A stretch of DNA of 64,000 nucleotides from Methanomicrobiales archaeon. Lineage in GTDB: Archaea > Halobacteriota > Methanomicrobia > Methanomicrobiales > Methanospirillaceae. The notes under the pieces were generated by a model, which was not told the DNA's origin, did no database searches, and saw only the letters and a program-made list of their open reading frames with translations. A program made the position numbers and the translations under genes. The stretch covers positions 124,001-188,000 of the forward strand of contig JALHCK010000004.1 in assembly GCA_022841205.1 (NCBI GenBank), given 5' to 3'. This document shows, in pieces, positions 50,661 to 59,523 of the stretch; position 1 is the stretch's first letter; every line of letters begins with the position of its first letter.

Positions 50661-51586
50661 TTCGCCATCCGCTCCATGACCGCCGCCACGAGGACGGGGA
50701 GGGTGATGGTCGCATCGCCGTACACGGTCACCGCTGCCGCCTCTTTGCTTACCTTGCCCCACGACCGGGCCTCGTCAAGCGTTGCGCCGGAGAGTCCCCC
50801 GAGGTCGGGCCGGTCACCGGTCAGCTGGACGGCGTAAGAAAACCCGTTCGGAGTCATCAGCATGCCCTGGAAGATGAAGTTCTTCGGCACCCCGCCGCCC
50901 ACCAGCAGCGCCCCGGCCCGTTTTGCCGAGAAACAGATATCGAGGAGGGCCTTCATGTCGAGAAACGCGTCGACCGAGATCTTCCCTGTCTGGGAGTAGA
51001 GCCAGCACTGGAGCCCGATCATCGAGTCGGCCACCGCCGGGCAGAATACCGGGACCCCGTTTTGTGCAGCGGTGGCCAGGATACCGCGGCCGAGCCGCCG
51101 GCCAAGCAGGGAGAGGAGTTCACAGATGGGGTAGGTCGCGCCCGGGTCGAGGAGGGAAAGGCTTTCCTGGATGAACTCCTCGAAGACGATGAAGGCATCG
51201 CTTGGAAGAAACACGTCGTAGATGCGGTTGATCTCCTCGTCCCGGAGATCTGTATCAGAGCATACCGCGGAGCCGTGGTAGTGCCGGCACCCCAGGGCCT
51301 CGATGATGTCATGGGTGAGGTTTGCCCCTGTGCTTACCAGGATATCGATGTGTCCGGCGGCGATAAGATCGGAAACGATCGCCCCCATGCCGGCAGGGAC
51401 CATCGCCCCGGCCAGCCCGAAAAACTTGGTGACCTCCGGGTCCCGGAGCATCCGTTCACAGATATCGGCCGCCCGTCCCAGCGCCCCGCCGTTGTAGGCC
51501 CCGGCCCGGGAGAGCTGCACAACGAGCTCGTTCACGCTCATCCCGGGACGGATCGCGACCTGCTCGACCGGGTCCCCGCATTCCAT
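50657..51586 (-). CDS. dys: Deoxyhypusine synthase
   Basis: 309 residues. Transfers the aminobutyl group of spermidine to a lysine of aIF5A, the first step of hypusination. Signatures: YNGGALGRAADICERML, FFGLAGAMVPAGM, LVSTGANLTHDIIEALG, GGGVPKNFIFQG and the catalytic lysine K278 in EARSWGKVSKEA. ATG 51586. It precedes pyrF with a four-base overlap. The gap of 26 bp to tiaS on the same strand suggests one operon tiaS-dys-pyrF. Confidence 0.95.
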   Translation of the reverse strand: MECGDPVEQVAIRPGMSVNELVVQLSRAGAYNGGALGRAADICERMLRDPEVTKFFGLAGAMVPAGMGAIVSDLIAAGHIDILVSTGANLTHDIIEALGCRHYHGSAVCSDTDLRDEEINRIYDVFLPSDAFIVFEEFIQESLSLLDPGATYPICELLSLLGRRLGRGILATAAQNGVPVFCPAVADSMIGLQCWLYSQTGKISVDAFLDMKALLDICFSAKRAGALLVGGGVPKNFIFQGMLMTPNGFSYAVQLTGDRPDLGGLSGATLDEARSWGKVSKEAAAVTVYGDATITLPVLVAAVMERMAK

Positions 51587-51612
51587 GAGAGGATCATAAG
51601 ATGCCTGATGGG

Positions 51613-52851
51613 TTATAACTGCGTTCCCTCATGGCCAGGTGGCCCCCGCACCAGAGGCCGGGCGAGGTGGCGGCGGGCAGACGGCGGCACTTCGTACCAC
51701 CCGCAGGCGATTTCCCGCTCGATTACCGACCGTTCCGGCTCCCGGGACCGCCTGCCACATTCCCGGCACTTGTATCCTTTCCCGGTGCCCGCGCTGGTCA
51801 TCCGTTTTCCGCAGGCAGCGCAGCGTGGCGGACGGGTCCGGACCACCGGTACAACAGCGCTGACGAGGATCTTTTCAAGGTTGATGCTCTGCCGCTTGTA
51901 ACTCCCGGCAACGGTGACCTCGTCGCCGGGAAAAAGGAGCCTGACTGTATCGCGAAACCCTCTGGTCGGCTCGTAGGCCATGCAGCGCACCGATCCTTCT
52001 CCATCACCAAGAGAAAAGGAGACATGTCCTCCTGCCCCGGTGACGGGCGGTGATGTGACCGTGCCGCATAGCAGGTAGGAACAGCCTTCTTTCAGGTGCC
52101 CGATCCGGCCGGAAATGAGATGGGCATCGGTTCCCTGGTTGGTGAGAAAGACCTGCTCGATTCCGGGCGGCTCGGACAGGACATACCCCCTGGCTTTTTT
52201 CACAGAACCCGGCGAGTCTCCCCGGATCCCGAAGAGCACCGGGTCCGGTGTATGGGGCACGCAGACAACGAGGCCGTATTCCCGGTCGACCGTGTCCCAG
52301 GTATGGGGCCAGGTCTCGCAATCCGCGGTAAAGACGCTCTGCCGGTCGACCAGGCGGGGGGTCCCCCACCGTCCCGGAGATCGGTAAGCGAGGAGTTCCC
52401 AGGTGGCATCGTCAAATGCAGAGGCCGCGGCTGCTGCCGCCCCGATCAGGCCCCTCTGGTTCTTGTAGCCCCGGAAGAGGGCGCCCTCTTCCTCGAGCAG
52501 TGCAACCGCCTCGTCGATCCTGCAGAAGTCCTGCACGGCCTTTTTGTAGAACCTTGAAGGGAGTGGACGGTCTGCCACGACTACCCCGGGATTGGTCTCA
52601 TCGAAAGACAGCTCGGCAAGATCATCGACCAGGCGGCAGGCAATGGAAAATGCCGTACCGGGATCGCCCGTACACTCGATGCAGACCGCGGCATTCCCCC
52701 GGGTCTTGTGGACGACATTGGGGTTTAAGCGGACGAGTCTGATCTCTTCCACCCGAATCCCTGCTTCATCCAGCCTCCGGGCCAGCACTGCCCCGAGGTA
52801 AGTCGTGCACATCCCGGCCGGGGAATCCGTATCGTCGATGCCGATCCGCAT
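51613..52851 (-). CDS. tiaS: tRNA(Ile2) 2-agmatinylcytidine synthetase TiaS
   Basis: 412 residues. TiaS modifies C34 of the AUA-reading isoleucine tRNA with agmatine, an archaeal-only step. It begins MRIGIDDTDSPAGMCTTYLG (phosphate and kinase region), has FYKKAVQDFCRIDEAVALLE and GYKNQRGLIGAAAAAASAF, an OB fold near residue 270, and a zinc ribbon (CAACGKRM, CREC) at about 345-370. It diverges from the regulator at 52903. Confidence 0.95.
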   Translation of the reverse strand: MRIGIDDTDSPAGMCTTYLGAVLARRLDEAGIRVEEIRLVRLNPNVVHKTRGNAAVCIECTGDPGTAFSIACRLVDDLAELSFDETNPGVVVADRPLPSRFYKKAVQDFCRIDEAVALLEEEGALFRGYKNQRGLIGAAAAAASAFDDATWELLAYRSPGRWGTPRLVDRQSVFTADCETWPHTWDTVDREYGLVVCVPHTPDPVLFGIRGDSPGSVKKARGYVLSEPPGIEQVFLTNQGTDAHLISGRIGHLKEGCSYLLCGTVTSPPVTGAGGHVSFSLGDGEGSVRCMAYEPTRGFRDTVRLLFPGDEVTVAGSYKRQSINLEKILVSAVVPVVRTRPPRCAACGKRMTSAGTGKGYKCRECGRRSREPERSVIEREIACGWYEVPPSARRHLARPLVRGPPGHEGTQL

Positions 52852-52902
52852 CCTGCACCATTATTTATAATGCAGGGCGCTATATCCATTCTCAAAGGAG
52901 AA

Positions 52903-53829
52903 ATGTCACAGGATCGCCTCCTCCAGATGGTCATCTCCGTCCTGCTCATGGCCCGGTTCCGGGTCTCGGAACGCTTCTCCATGCGGCCGCGGAGCTTCGA
53001 CCTCATCGCCAGCAACCGGGAGACCCTCCTCATCATCAAGGTCGTCTCTCACATCGACAGCGTGAGCGAAGAGACTGCCCGCGACCTCGACCAGATCTCC
53101 CTTTACCTGAAGGGCTCGCCCCTCATCATCGGGGAGCGGGCGAGGGATGCCGAGCTGGAGCGGGGCGCGGTCTACGTTCGCTACGGGATCTACGCAGTCA
53201 GCGTTGCGACCCTCTACGATTCCCTTGTCGAGCAGGTACCTCCCCTGGTCTATGCTTCACCCGGAGGCCTGTATGTCAACATCAACGGCGAAGTGCTCCG
53301 CGAGGAACGGGAGCGGCGAAACCTCTCGCTTGGCGACCTTGGAAACCTGCTCGGGGTATCCCGGCGGACCATCAGCAAGTACGAGAGCGGGATGGGGACG
53401 ACGCTCGATATCGCCCTCAGGATCGAGGAGATCTTTGATGCCGCACTGGTCCGGGCTATCGACCTCATGAAGCACGAGCCCCACTTCCCTGACGAGCCGC
53501 AGCAGGCAGACGATCTCCCGATGGGGTTCCTCGAACGGATTGGCATGAAGCTTCACACCCTGCAGCGGGCCCCGTTCCAGGCACTGATCGAGTTCTCCGA
53601 CCATACCATCCTGACCGGTTACGGCGAGGCGAACAAAGTGGTCAGGCGCGCTGCGCTGATCGGGAACATCTCGCAGGTGACCGGGTCACATGCCATGTGC
53701 GTGATCACCGACTACTACAAGCAGAAAAAGATCGGGAGTACGCTGGTAATCGGAGAGCAGTGCCTGCACCGGGTTGCCGATGGAGAAGAGCTGATCGAGA
53801 TGATCGATAGTCCCGGTCCTGCCGGTTAA
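52903..53829 (+). CDS. Archaeal HTH transcriptional regulator (COG1395 type)
   Basis: 308 residues: an N-terminal nuclease-like domain (RPRSFDLIASNRETLLIIKV), a Cro/C1 helix-turn-helix (REERERRNLSLGDLGNLLGV, SRRTISKYESGMG, about 135-185) and a C-terminal part (GMKLHTLQRAPFQALIEFSD). This architecture matches the conserved archaeal family annotated as putative HTH regulators. ATG 52903 follows AAAGGAG; the TATA at 52860-52868 lies inside the longer frame starting at 52870, arguing against that start. Targets unknown; it diverges from tiaS. Confidence 0.85.
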   Translation: MSQDRLLQMVISVLLMARFRVSERFSMRPRSFDLIASNRETLLIIKVVSHIDSVSEETARDLDQISLYLKGSPLIIGERARDAELERGAVYVRYGIYAVSVATLYDSLVEQVPPLVYASPGGLYVNINGEVLREERERRNLSLGDLGNLLGVSRRTISKYESGMGTTLDIALRIEEIFDAALVRAIDLMKHEPHFPDEPQQADDLPMGFLERIGMKLHTLQRAPFQALIEFSDHTILTGYGEANKVVRRAALIGNISQVTGSHAMCVITDYYKQKKIGSTLVIGEQCLHRVADGEELIEMIDSPGPAG

Positions 53830-53986
53830 ACAGAAAACCAGTCGTTTCGATGGTTGATTGGGAGTCGCACTGCCTGTTTTCCAGTGAAGCTGATCGATCT
53901 GTCTGAAGGCAACACGAAAAAGCAGGTCTATATCCCTGAGAAAAATAGCATAAGTATTGATATTCCATCCTCCAAAAGTGGGGGTA

Positions 53987-55213
53987 ATGCCGGAAACGCC
54001 AGCTGACAATCCTTCAACCCCGATAAAGTCAAACCCCGGGTGGAAATCACAATATATCCTGCTCTCCCTTCCACTGAAAGATCGCCTCACCGGACCTGAA
54101 CAGGCATTGATCGCCTCAATAGAGAGAAAACCCAAAAAAAGTGGCTTTATTTTTGAAATCGATGACAACTATTTACACTTCTACCTCAAGTCCCTGGATC
54201 TTGAGGCATTCAGGAAATCTGTTTTCTCGTCCATTGAGCGCGAAAGAGGGCAACCGGAAAGATATACCCGGGTCAACCAGTTACTCACCGATTTGCTTGG
54301 AAGGATCGAAAGTATCCGCAGTTACGGGATAAAAGGAAAAAAACGCATTTATGTCGATTATAACAAGGAGCGCAAAGTAGAAAACAGGCAGAATAAAGTC
54401 AAAAACCGCGGGTCCCATTATTATGCCGAAGGAAATGTATTTGACAGGACCAGCAACGAACTGCCCGAAGAGTTCAGAAACAGGATAATTGCCGGGGATA
54501 GTGAAGCAGAGCTTAAGAAACTCCCCTCCAACTGCATTGACCTGGTTGTCACTTCACCTCCCTACAACTTTGGGCTGGGTTACGACACGTCACAGGATGG
54601 AATAAACTGGGAGGAATATTTTGCCAAGCTGTTCAGGATTTTTGATGAGTGTACCCGGGTTTTGAAATATGGCGGAAGGATTGTGATTAATATCCAGCCG
54701 TTATTTTCAGACTACATCCCGAGCCACCATATAATCTCCAGCCATCTCATGGATAAAAAACTCATATGGAAGGGAGAAATCCTCTGGGAGAAGAATAATT
54801 ATAACTGTAAATACACGGCCTGGGGGAGCTGGAAAAGCCCGAGCAGCCCCTATCTCAAGTATACATGGGAATTCCTGGAGATATTTGCCAAAGGAGACCT
54901 GAAAAAAGAGGGGAAACCGGAGAATATTGATATTAATGGCGAGGAATTCAAAAAATGGGTCGTTGCAAAGTGGTCAATTTCACCTGAAAGGAGGATGGAT
55001 GCGTATGATCACCCGGCAATGTTTCCCCAGGAACTGGTTGAACGGGTTTTAAAATTGTTCAGTTACGAGGGCGACATAATACTTGACCCATTCAACGGGG
55101 TCGGGACCACATCGGTTGTTGCAAAACGGCTCCACCGGGATTATATCGGGATAGACGTATCAGGGAAATATTGCAAGGTCGCCGAAAGGAGAATAAAGGA
55201 ACTATTGCCTTAA
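53987..55213 (+). CDS. Orphan DNA methyltransferase, beta class (probably N4-cytosine)
   Basis: 408 residues. The catalytic motif TSPPY at 189-193 precedes the SAM-binding DPFNGVGTTSVVAKRL (about 363-378), the beta-class order; S-P-P-Y favours N4-cytosine, though N6-adenine is possible. The N-terminal 160 residues are not shared with small methylases and may include target recognition. The gene is clearly richer in A and T than its neighbours (for example KKKRIYVDYNKERKVENRQN region), which suggests horizontal acquisition. No restriction endonuclease gene adjoins it. ATG 53987 follows GTGGGGGTA. Confidence 0.88.
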   Translation: MPETPADNPSTPIKSNPGWKSQYILLSLPLKDRLTGPEQALIASIERKPKKSGFIFEIDDNYLHFYLKSLDLEAFRKSVFSSIERERGQPERYTRVNQLLTDLLGRIESIRSYGIKGKKRIYVDYNKERKVENRQNKVKNRGSHYYAEGNVFDRTSNELPEEFRNRIIAGDSEAELKKLPSNCIDLVVTSPPYNFGLGYDTSQDGINWEEYFAKLFRIFDECTRVLKYGGRIVINIQPLFSDYIPSHHIISSHLMDKKLIWKGEILWEKNNYNCKYTAWGSWKSPSSPYLKYTWEFLEIFAKGDLKKEGKPENIDINGEEFKKWVVAKWSISPERRMDAYDHPAMFPQELVERVLKLFSYEGDIILDPFNGVGTTSVVAKRLHRDYIGIDVSGKYCKVAERRIKELLP

Positions 55214-55380
55214 GGTCGGTAACCACCCTTTAATGGAAACGATCCGGGTCTTGCGCGGATCAACCGCGATGCATAACGCGCCGGAAGATCCGTCGGCGGC
55301 CTTTTCCATATCACGGCCACGATTCATAATTTTTATATAGAACCACAAACCAATTTTATCGCTACAAAGTGGTGAATACC

Positions 55381-57048
55381 ATGTCACAGCAGCTTGGAGG
55401 ACAACCAATTCTTATCCTGAAAGAAGGAAGTTCACGCACCCGTGGACGCGATGCACAGGGCATGAACATCACTGCCGCAAAGGCGGTGGCAAGCGCCGTA
55501 CGGACCACGCTCGGGCCGAAGGGCATGGACAAGATGCTCGTCGACACCATCGGGGATGTCGTCATCACCAACGATGGGGTCACCATCTTAAAAGAGATGG
55601 ACATCGAGCACCCTGCAGCCAAGATGATGGTGGAGATCGCAAAGACCCAGGATGACGAGGTCGGCGACGGGACCACCACGGCGGTGGTAATTGCCGGCGA
55701 GCTCCTGAAGCGGGCCGAGGACCTGCTCGAGCAGGATGTTCACCCTACGGTCATCGCCCAGGGATACCGCCAGGCATCCGAGAATGCCCGGGAGATCCTG
55801 AACAGCATCGCCATCGCCATCAAGGGATCCGACAGCGCCATGCTCCGGAAGATCGCCGAGACGGCCATGACTGGCAAAGGTGCGGAGTCAAACAAGGAGA
55901 AGATGTGCGAGCTCGTGGTCAGGGCGGTCACCATGGTGGCCGATGAAGACGGGACGGTCGACAAGGACAACATCAAGGTCGAGAAGAAAGTCGGCGGGTC
56001 CATCGACGATTCCGAGATCGTGGAAGGGGTCCTGATCGACAAGGAGCGGTTGCACCCGGCCATGCCGAGAAAGGTGAAGGATGCAAAGATCCTCCTCCTG
56101 AACGCAGCGGTCGAGTTCAAGAAGACCGAGGTGGATGCCGAGATCAACATCACCAGCCCCGACCAGCTCCAGGCCTTCCTTGACGAAGAAGAGCGGATGA
56201 TCAAGAACATTGTCGACAAGATCATCGCCTCCGGTGCAAACGTCCTCTTCTGCCAGAAGGGAATCGATGACATCGCCCAGCACTACCTTGCCAAGGCCGG
56301 CGTCTTCGCCGTACGGCGGGTCAAGAAGAGCGACATGGAGAAGCTTGCCCGGGCGACCGGCGGAAGCCTCATCTCGAGCATCGATGCCATCAGCGGCGAT
56401 GAACTCGGGTGGGCAGGGCTCGTCGAGGAGAAGAAGGTCTCAGGCGAGGAGATGATCTTCGTGGTGGAGTGCAAGAACCCAAAAGCGGTCTCGATCATCG
56501 TCCGCGGCGGGACCGAGCACGTGGTCGACGAGATCGAGCGCGCCGTCGATGACGCACTCCGGGTCGTCGGCGTGGTCTTTGAGGACAAGAAACTGGTAGC
56601 TGGCGGCGGATCGCCTGAGATCGAGCTCTCGCTCCGGCTTCGGGAATACGCGGCAAGCGTGGGCGGCCGTGCCCAGCTGGCCATCGAGGCTTTCGCCAAC
56701 GCCCTCGAGATCATCCCAAGGACGCTCGCTGAGAACGCAGGGCTCGACCCGATCGACATGCTGGTCGAGCTCCGGGCCGCTCACGAGAAGGGGAAGAAGA
56801 CCGTGGGGCTGAACGTGTTCGAGGGCAAGGCCGAGGACATGCTCAAGGCCGGCGTAGTCGAGCCCCTCAGGGTCAAGACCCAGGCCATCGCCAGCGCTAC
56901 CGAGGCAGCAGTCATGATCCTCCGGATCGACGATGTCATCGCCGCATCCAAGACTGCAGCCCCACCGGAAGGAGGCATGCCCCCGGGTGGCATGGGCGGC
57001 ATGGGTGGCATGGGTGGCATGGGTGGCATGGGTGGCATGGATTACTAG
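55381..57048 (+). CDS. thsA: Thermosome (group II chaperonin) subunit
   Basis: 555 residues. ATP-driven protein-folding chaperonin. Signatures: ITAAKAVASAVRTTLGPKGM, VITNDGVTILKEM, the ATPase motif GDGTTTAVVIAG, MTGKGAESNKEKM, and a C-terminal GGM tail. GGTGA lies six bases before ATG 55381; a TATA-like TTTTTATATAG is at 55329-55339, suggesting a leader of about 20 bases. It stands alone and ends before a T-run at 57079. Confidence 0.97.
   Translation: MSQQLGGQPILILKEGSSRTRGRDAQGMNITAAKAVASAVRTTLGPKGMDKMLVDTIGDVVITNDGVTILKEMDIEHPAAKMMVEIAKTQDDEVGDGTTTAVVIAGELLKRAEDLLEQDVHPTVIAQGYRQASENAREILNSIAIAIKGSDSAMLRKIAETAMTGKGAESNKEKMCELVVRAVTMVADEDGTVDKDNIKVEKKVGGSIDDSEIVEGVLIDKERLHPAMPRKVKDAKILLLNAAVEFKKTEVDAEINITSPDQLQAFLDEEERMIKNIVDKIIASGANVLFCQKGIDDIAQHYLAKAGVFAVRRVKKSDMEKLARATGGSLISSIDAISGDELGWAGLVEEKKVSGEEMIFVVECKNPKAVSIIVRGGTEHVVDEIERAVDDALRVVGVVFEDKKLVAGGGSPEIELSLRLREYAASVGGRAQLAIEAFANALEIIPRTLAENAGLDPIDMLVELRAAHEKGKKTVGLNVFEGKAEDMLKAGVVEPLRVKTQAIASATEAAVMILRIDDVIAASKTAAPPEGGMPPGGMGGMGGMGGMGGMGGMDY
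56986..57039 (+). repeat. Six 9-bp repeats encoding the GGM tail
   Basis: Six tandem copies of GGTGGCATG (one copy GGCGGCATG) inside thsA, coding for the flexible Gly-Gly-Met tail typical of archaeal chaperonins. Such a run can change length by slippage. Confidence 0.9.
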
Positions 57049-57078
57049 ATCCACCGTCGTTTCCACCAGCACCATACC

Positions 57079-57085
57079 TTTTTTT
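57079..57085 (+). terminator. T7 run after thsA
   Basis: Seven T residues 31 bases after the stop codon, a likely archaeal terminator. Confidence 0.5.
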
Positions 57086-57102
57086 GCCTGAAAGCCGGGA
57101 TA

Positions 57103-57313
57103 ACTTCCTTATTGATCACGCCTGACGAACCGGTTCATCTTCGCCCGGGAGCTCGGTAGTTCATACATTGGGAGCCGGGTGGCCAAACCCCGGATCCGCG
57201 GCCGGTCTCGAGTAGCGGACCGGTTCACCATCGGCCGGGAAACAGGGGCTACTTTCTTATAGACCGATCCCAGAATTATCATACATGATGGACCGGTTCA
57301 TATTCACCAGGTA
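57103..57313 (+). repeat. Three diverged copies of a 24-bp segment, the last being the start of the next gene
   Basis: Copies at 57127-57150, 57217-57240 and 57290-57313 share ACCGGTTCA followed by an ATC/ATT-TTC/CA pattern and a CC/CA-GG end. A TATA-like ACTTCCTTATTGA (57103) precedes copy 1 and ACTTTCTTATAGA (57251) precedes copy 3, so promoter and gene start seem to have been duplicated together. Confidence 0.5.
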
Positions 57314-57647
57314 CCGGACCACGTGCTACAATTGCGGGGAGGAATCCGACCAGGTAATCAAGGCGGTCCCCTACCAGGCACAGGTCATCTGCCAGAACTG
57401 TGGCGCCACCCGGATATTTGTCCCCCGGATCGAGGACGTGGCAAAAGCCGGGAGTTACACGCCGATCGGGTGCTTCGATGTCTGGCAGCTGGTCACCATG
57501 GCAGCCTGCCGGCACTGCCGGGTCACCGGTCCCCATGACCTGACCATCGGGTGCAACCACTTCACCGTCCGGTGCCGCAACTGTGACTTCACCCACTTCT
57601 ACAAGTTCGATCTCGAGTATATCGGCCAGTGCCCGATCGAAGAATAA
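57285..57647 (+). CDS. Small zinc-ribbon protein with four CxxC motifs
   Basis: 120 residues. Four CxxC pairs (CYNC, CQNC, CRHC, CRNC) form two likely zinc ribbons; the remainder is beta-rich (FTVRCRNCDFTHFYKFDLEY). TATA-like TTCTTATAG at 57254-57262 lies about 25 bases before ATG 57285, so leaderless. The start region is repeated upstream. Function unknown; nucleic-acid or metal binding is plausible. Confidence 0.75.
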   Translation: MMDRFIFTRYRTTCYNCGEESDQVIKAVPYQAQVICQNCGATRIFVPRIEDVAKAGSYTPIGCFDVWQLVTMAACRHCRVTGPHDLTIGCNHFTVRCRNCDFTHFYKFDLEYIGQCPIEE

Positions 57648-57648
57648 C

Positions 57649-57894
57649 CTACTTTTCTTCCCGCTCCATGGAAATCGCTTTCTTCGGGCACTCGCGGGCG
57701 CAGATCCCACAACCCTTGCAAAAATCAAGATCGACCTCGAGATCCTCGCTGATGGCCGCATCCGGGCAGTACATCGCGCAGAGGCCGCAGGCATTGCATT
57801 TCTCCCTGTCCACCACGGGCCGGAACACCCGCCAGGACCCGGTCTTTCCCGATGACCCCTGCTTTGGCCTGCTCATGGCCAGGTGCCCGCTCAT
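57649..57894 (-). CDS. porD: Pyruvate:ferredoxin oxidoreductase delta subunit (ferredoxin-like)
   Basis: 81 residues with two [4Fe-4S] motifs (CNACGLCAMYC, CKGCGICAREC). As PorD it carries electrons from the catalytic subunits to ferredoxin. Its start overlaps the gamma subunit stop by four bases. Last gene of the por operon. Confidence 0.92.
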   Translation of the reverse strand: MSGHLAMSRPKQGSSGKTGSWRVFRPVVDREKCNACGLCAMYCPDAAISEDLEVDLDFCKGCGICARECPKKAISMEREEK

Positions 57895-58418
57895 AGCACC
57901 AGCTCCTGGTAGGCGGCTTCGGCCGCCCTGGTGTTCCGGTCATCGGAAAACATATCGGATATCGCTTTCTTTGCAGAGTCCATCGAGATTATCTCCAACT
58001 TTGCCAGTGCACCGAGTACCGGTGTATTCAGGATCGGGCTTCCGGCAATCACCAGGTTGAGGGAGAGCGCGATCCCGGTCAGGTCGACTGCGTAGGTGAC
58101 ATGGCCGGAAACCTCCCTTGTCCCGGTTGCATTCATGATCACTTTACCATCGGGCTTCAGTCCATGGAAGACATCGACCACGTCCATGACGCTCGTATCG
58201 AGGATCACCACAAGGTCAGGGCTCCGGATCTGGCTGTAGACCCTGATCGGGTGGTCATCGATCCGGACGTAGGAGACCACAGGCGCCCCCCGCCGTTCGG
58301 CCCCGTAGAACGGGCAGGCGGTGGCATACTTGCCGTCGTGGAACGCGGCCAGCGCCAGCATCCGTGCGGCGGTCACCCCTCCCTGTCCTCCGCGGGAGTG
58401 GATCCGGATCTCATACAT
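57891..58418 (-). CDS. porG: Pyruvate:ferredoxin oxidoreductase gamma subunit
   Basis: 175 residues: EIRIHSRGGQGGVTAARMLA, PFYGAERRGAPVVSYVRID, then MNATGTREV. The gamma domain binds CoA. ATG 58418 overlaps the alpha subunit's end by eight bases; a GTG at 58424 is an alternative. Second-last gene of the operon. Confidence 0.92.
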   Translation of the reverse strand: MYEIRIHSRGGQGGVTAARMLALAAFHDGKYATACPFYGAERRGAPVVSYVRIDDHPIRVYSQIRSPDLVVILDTSVMDVVDVFHGLKPDGKVIMNATGTREVSGHVTYAVDLTGIALSLNLVIAGSPILNTPVLGALAKLEIISMDSAKKAISDMFSDDRNTRAAEAAYQELVL

Positions 58419-59523
58419 CGTCACTCACCCCAAACCACCTTTCTTCACCGGGTTTTCGCTCCCGGACAAACGATGCGATGTCGTCAAAGGTGACTTCCTG
58501 GCCGCCAAGCCCGGCGATAACAGAGTAGGGATCGACCCGGTACCTGCTCTTCAGGCTCTGGGCGAGGATCCCCCCGAACCCAAACGAATAGTCGCGGTCG
58601 ATTACCACCAGGTCGCGGCCGTCCAGGTCAAGTTCCGGGAATGGCCGGAGCCAGCGGATCCGGAGCGATCCTGCCCGTATACCCTCGTCGCGGAGCCTGT
58701 CGATGGCAACCTCGGCCTCCTTGGCAAGCGTGCCCATGGCGATCACCAGCACATCGGCATCCTCGCACCTGTATTCCTGGGCCGGGCCAAAGCTGCGCCC
58801 GAACCGGTCTGCAAACTCCTGTTCCGTCTCAGCAATGACCCCGACCGACCGGCGCATGGACCGCTCGATATCCCACCGGAACCTGAAATAGTCGTCCGGC
58901 CCGGTCAGCGTCCCGTATCCTGCCGGGTTCGCGGTATCGATGGCATGGGGGAGATTGACCGGGGGGATGAAGTCGCCGGGATGCAGGGTTTCGAGCCGCT
59001 GCATGCTGTGGGAGAGGACAAACCCGTCGAGGTTGATCATGACCGGCAGCAGCACATCGCGGTGCTCGGCGATCCTGAAAGCCATGATGGTCGCATCGTA
59101 GGCTTCCTGGACGGTGCTGACATAGACCTGCAGCCACCCGGTGTCCCGTTCCTGGAGGGAGTCCGTGTGCTCCGCCCAGACGTTCCACCCCGGGCCGAGC
59201 GCCCGGTTGACATTGGCCATCACGATGGGAAGACGGGCCCCGGCCGCCCAGTTGACCATCTCGTGCATGTACATAAGCCCGTGGGAGCTTGTGGCGGTAA
59301 AAGTCCTCACCCCGGTAGCGCTGGCCCCGATGCATGCGGCCATGGCCGAGTGTTCGCTCTCCACGGGGATGTAGCGGCAGTCGAGTTCTCCTGATGCCAC
59401 GTACTCGGCGATCTGTTCCACGATCTCGGTCTGGGGGGTGATGGGGTATGCGGCGACAACCTCCGGCCGGGCCTCCTTTACCGCAGCCGCGACGGCCTTG
59501 TTGCCGGTGGCGATGGTCAGCAT
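58411..59523 (-). CDS. porA: Pyruvate:ferredoxin oxidoreductase alpha subunit
   Basis: 370 residues: VVAAYPITPQTEIVEQIAEY, YIPVESEHSAMAACIGASAT, TSSHGLMYMHEMVNWAAGAR, IVMANVNRALGPGWNVWAEH. The segment VNRALGPGWNVWAEHTDSL, HSMQRLE and the LDGFVLSHS pattern favour pyruvate over 2-ketoisovalerate or 2-oxoglutarate. In methanogens the enzyme mainly runs reductively to make pyruvate from acetyl-CoA and CO2. It overlaps the beta gene by seven bases. Confidence 0.92.
   Translation of the reverse strand: MLTIATGNKAVAAAVKEARPEVVAAYPITPQTEIVEQIAEYVASGELDCRYIPVESEHSAMAACIGASATGVRTFTATSSHGLMYMHEMVNWAAGARLPIVMANVNRALGPGWNVWAEHTDSLQERDTGWLQVYVSTVQEAYDATIMAFRIAEHRDVLLPVMINLDGFVLSHSMQRLETLHPGDFIPPVNLPHAIDTANPAGYGTLTGPDDYFRFRWDIERSMRRSVGVIAETEQEFADRFGRSFGPAQEYRCEDADVLVIAMGTLAKEAEVAIDRLRDEGIRAGSLRIRWLRPFPELDLDGRDLVVIDRDYSFGFGGILAQSLKSRYRVDPYSVIAGLGGQEVTFDDIASFVRERKPGEERWFGVSDDV

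Noticed and set aside
56986..57039. CRISPR-like short repeats
   Set aside because: The repeats are 9 bp, tandem, without spacers, and encode the GGM tail of the thermosome. No CRISPR array or cas gene was seen in the window.
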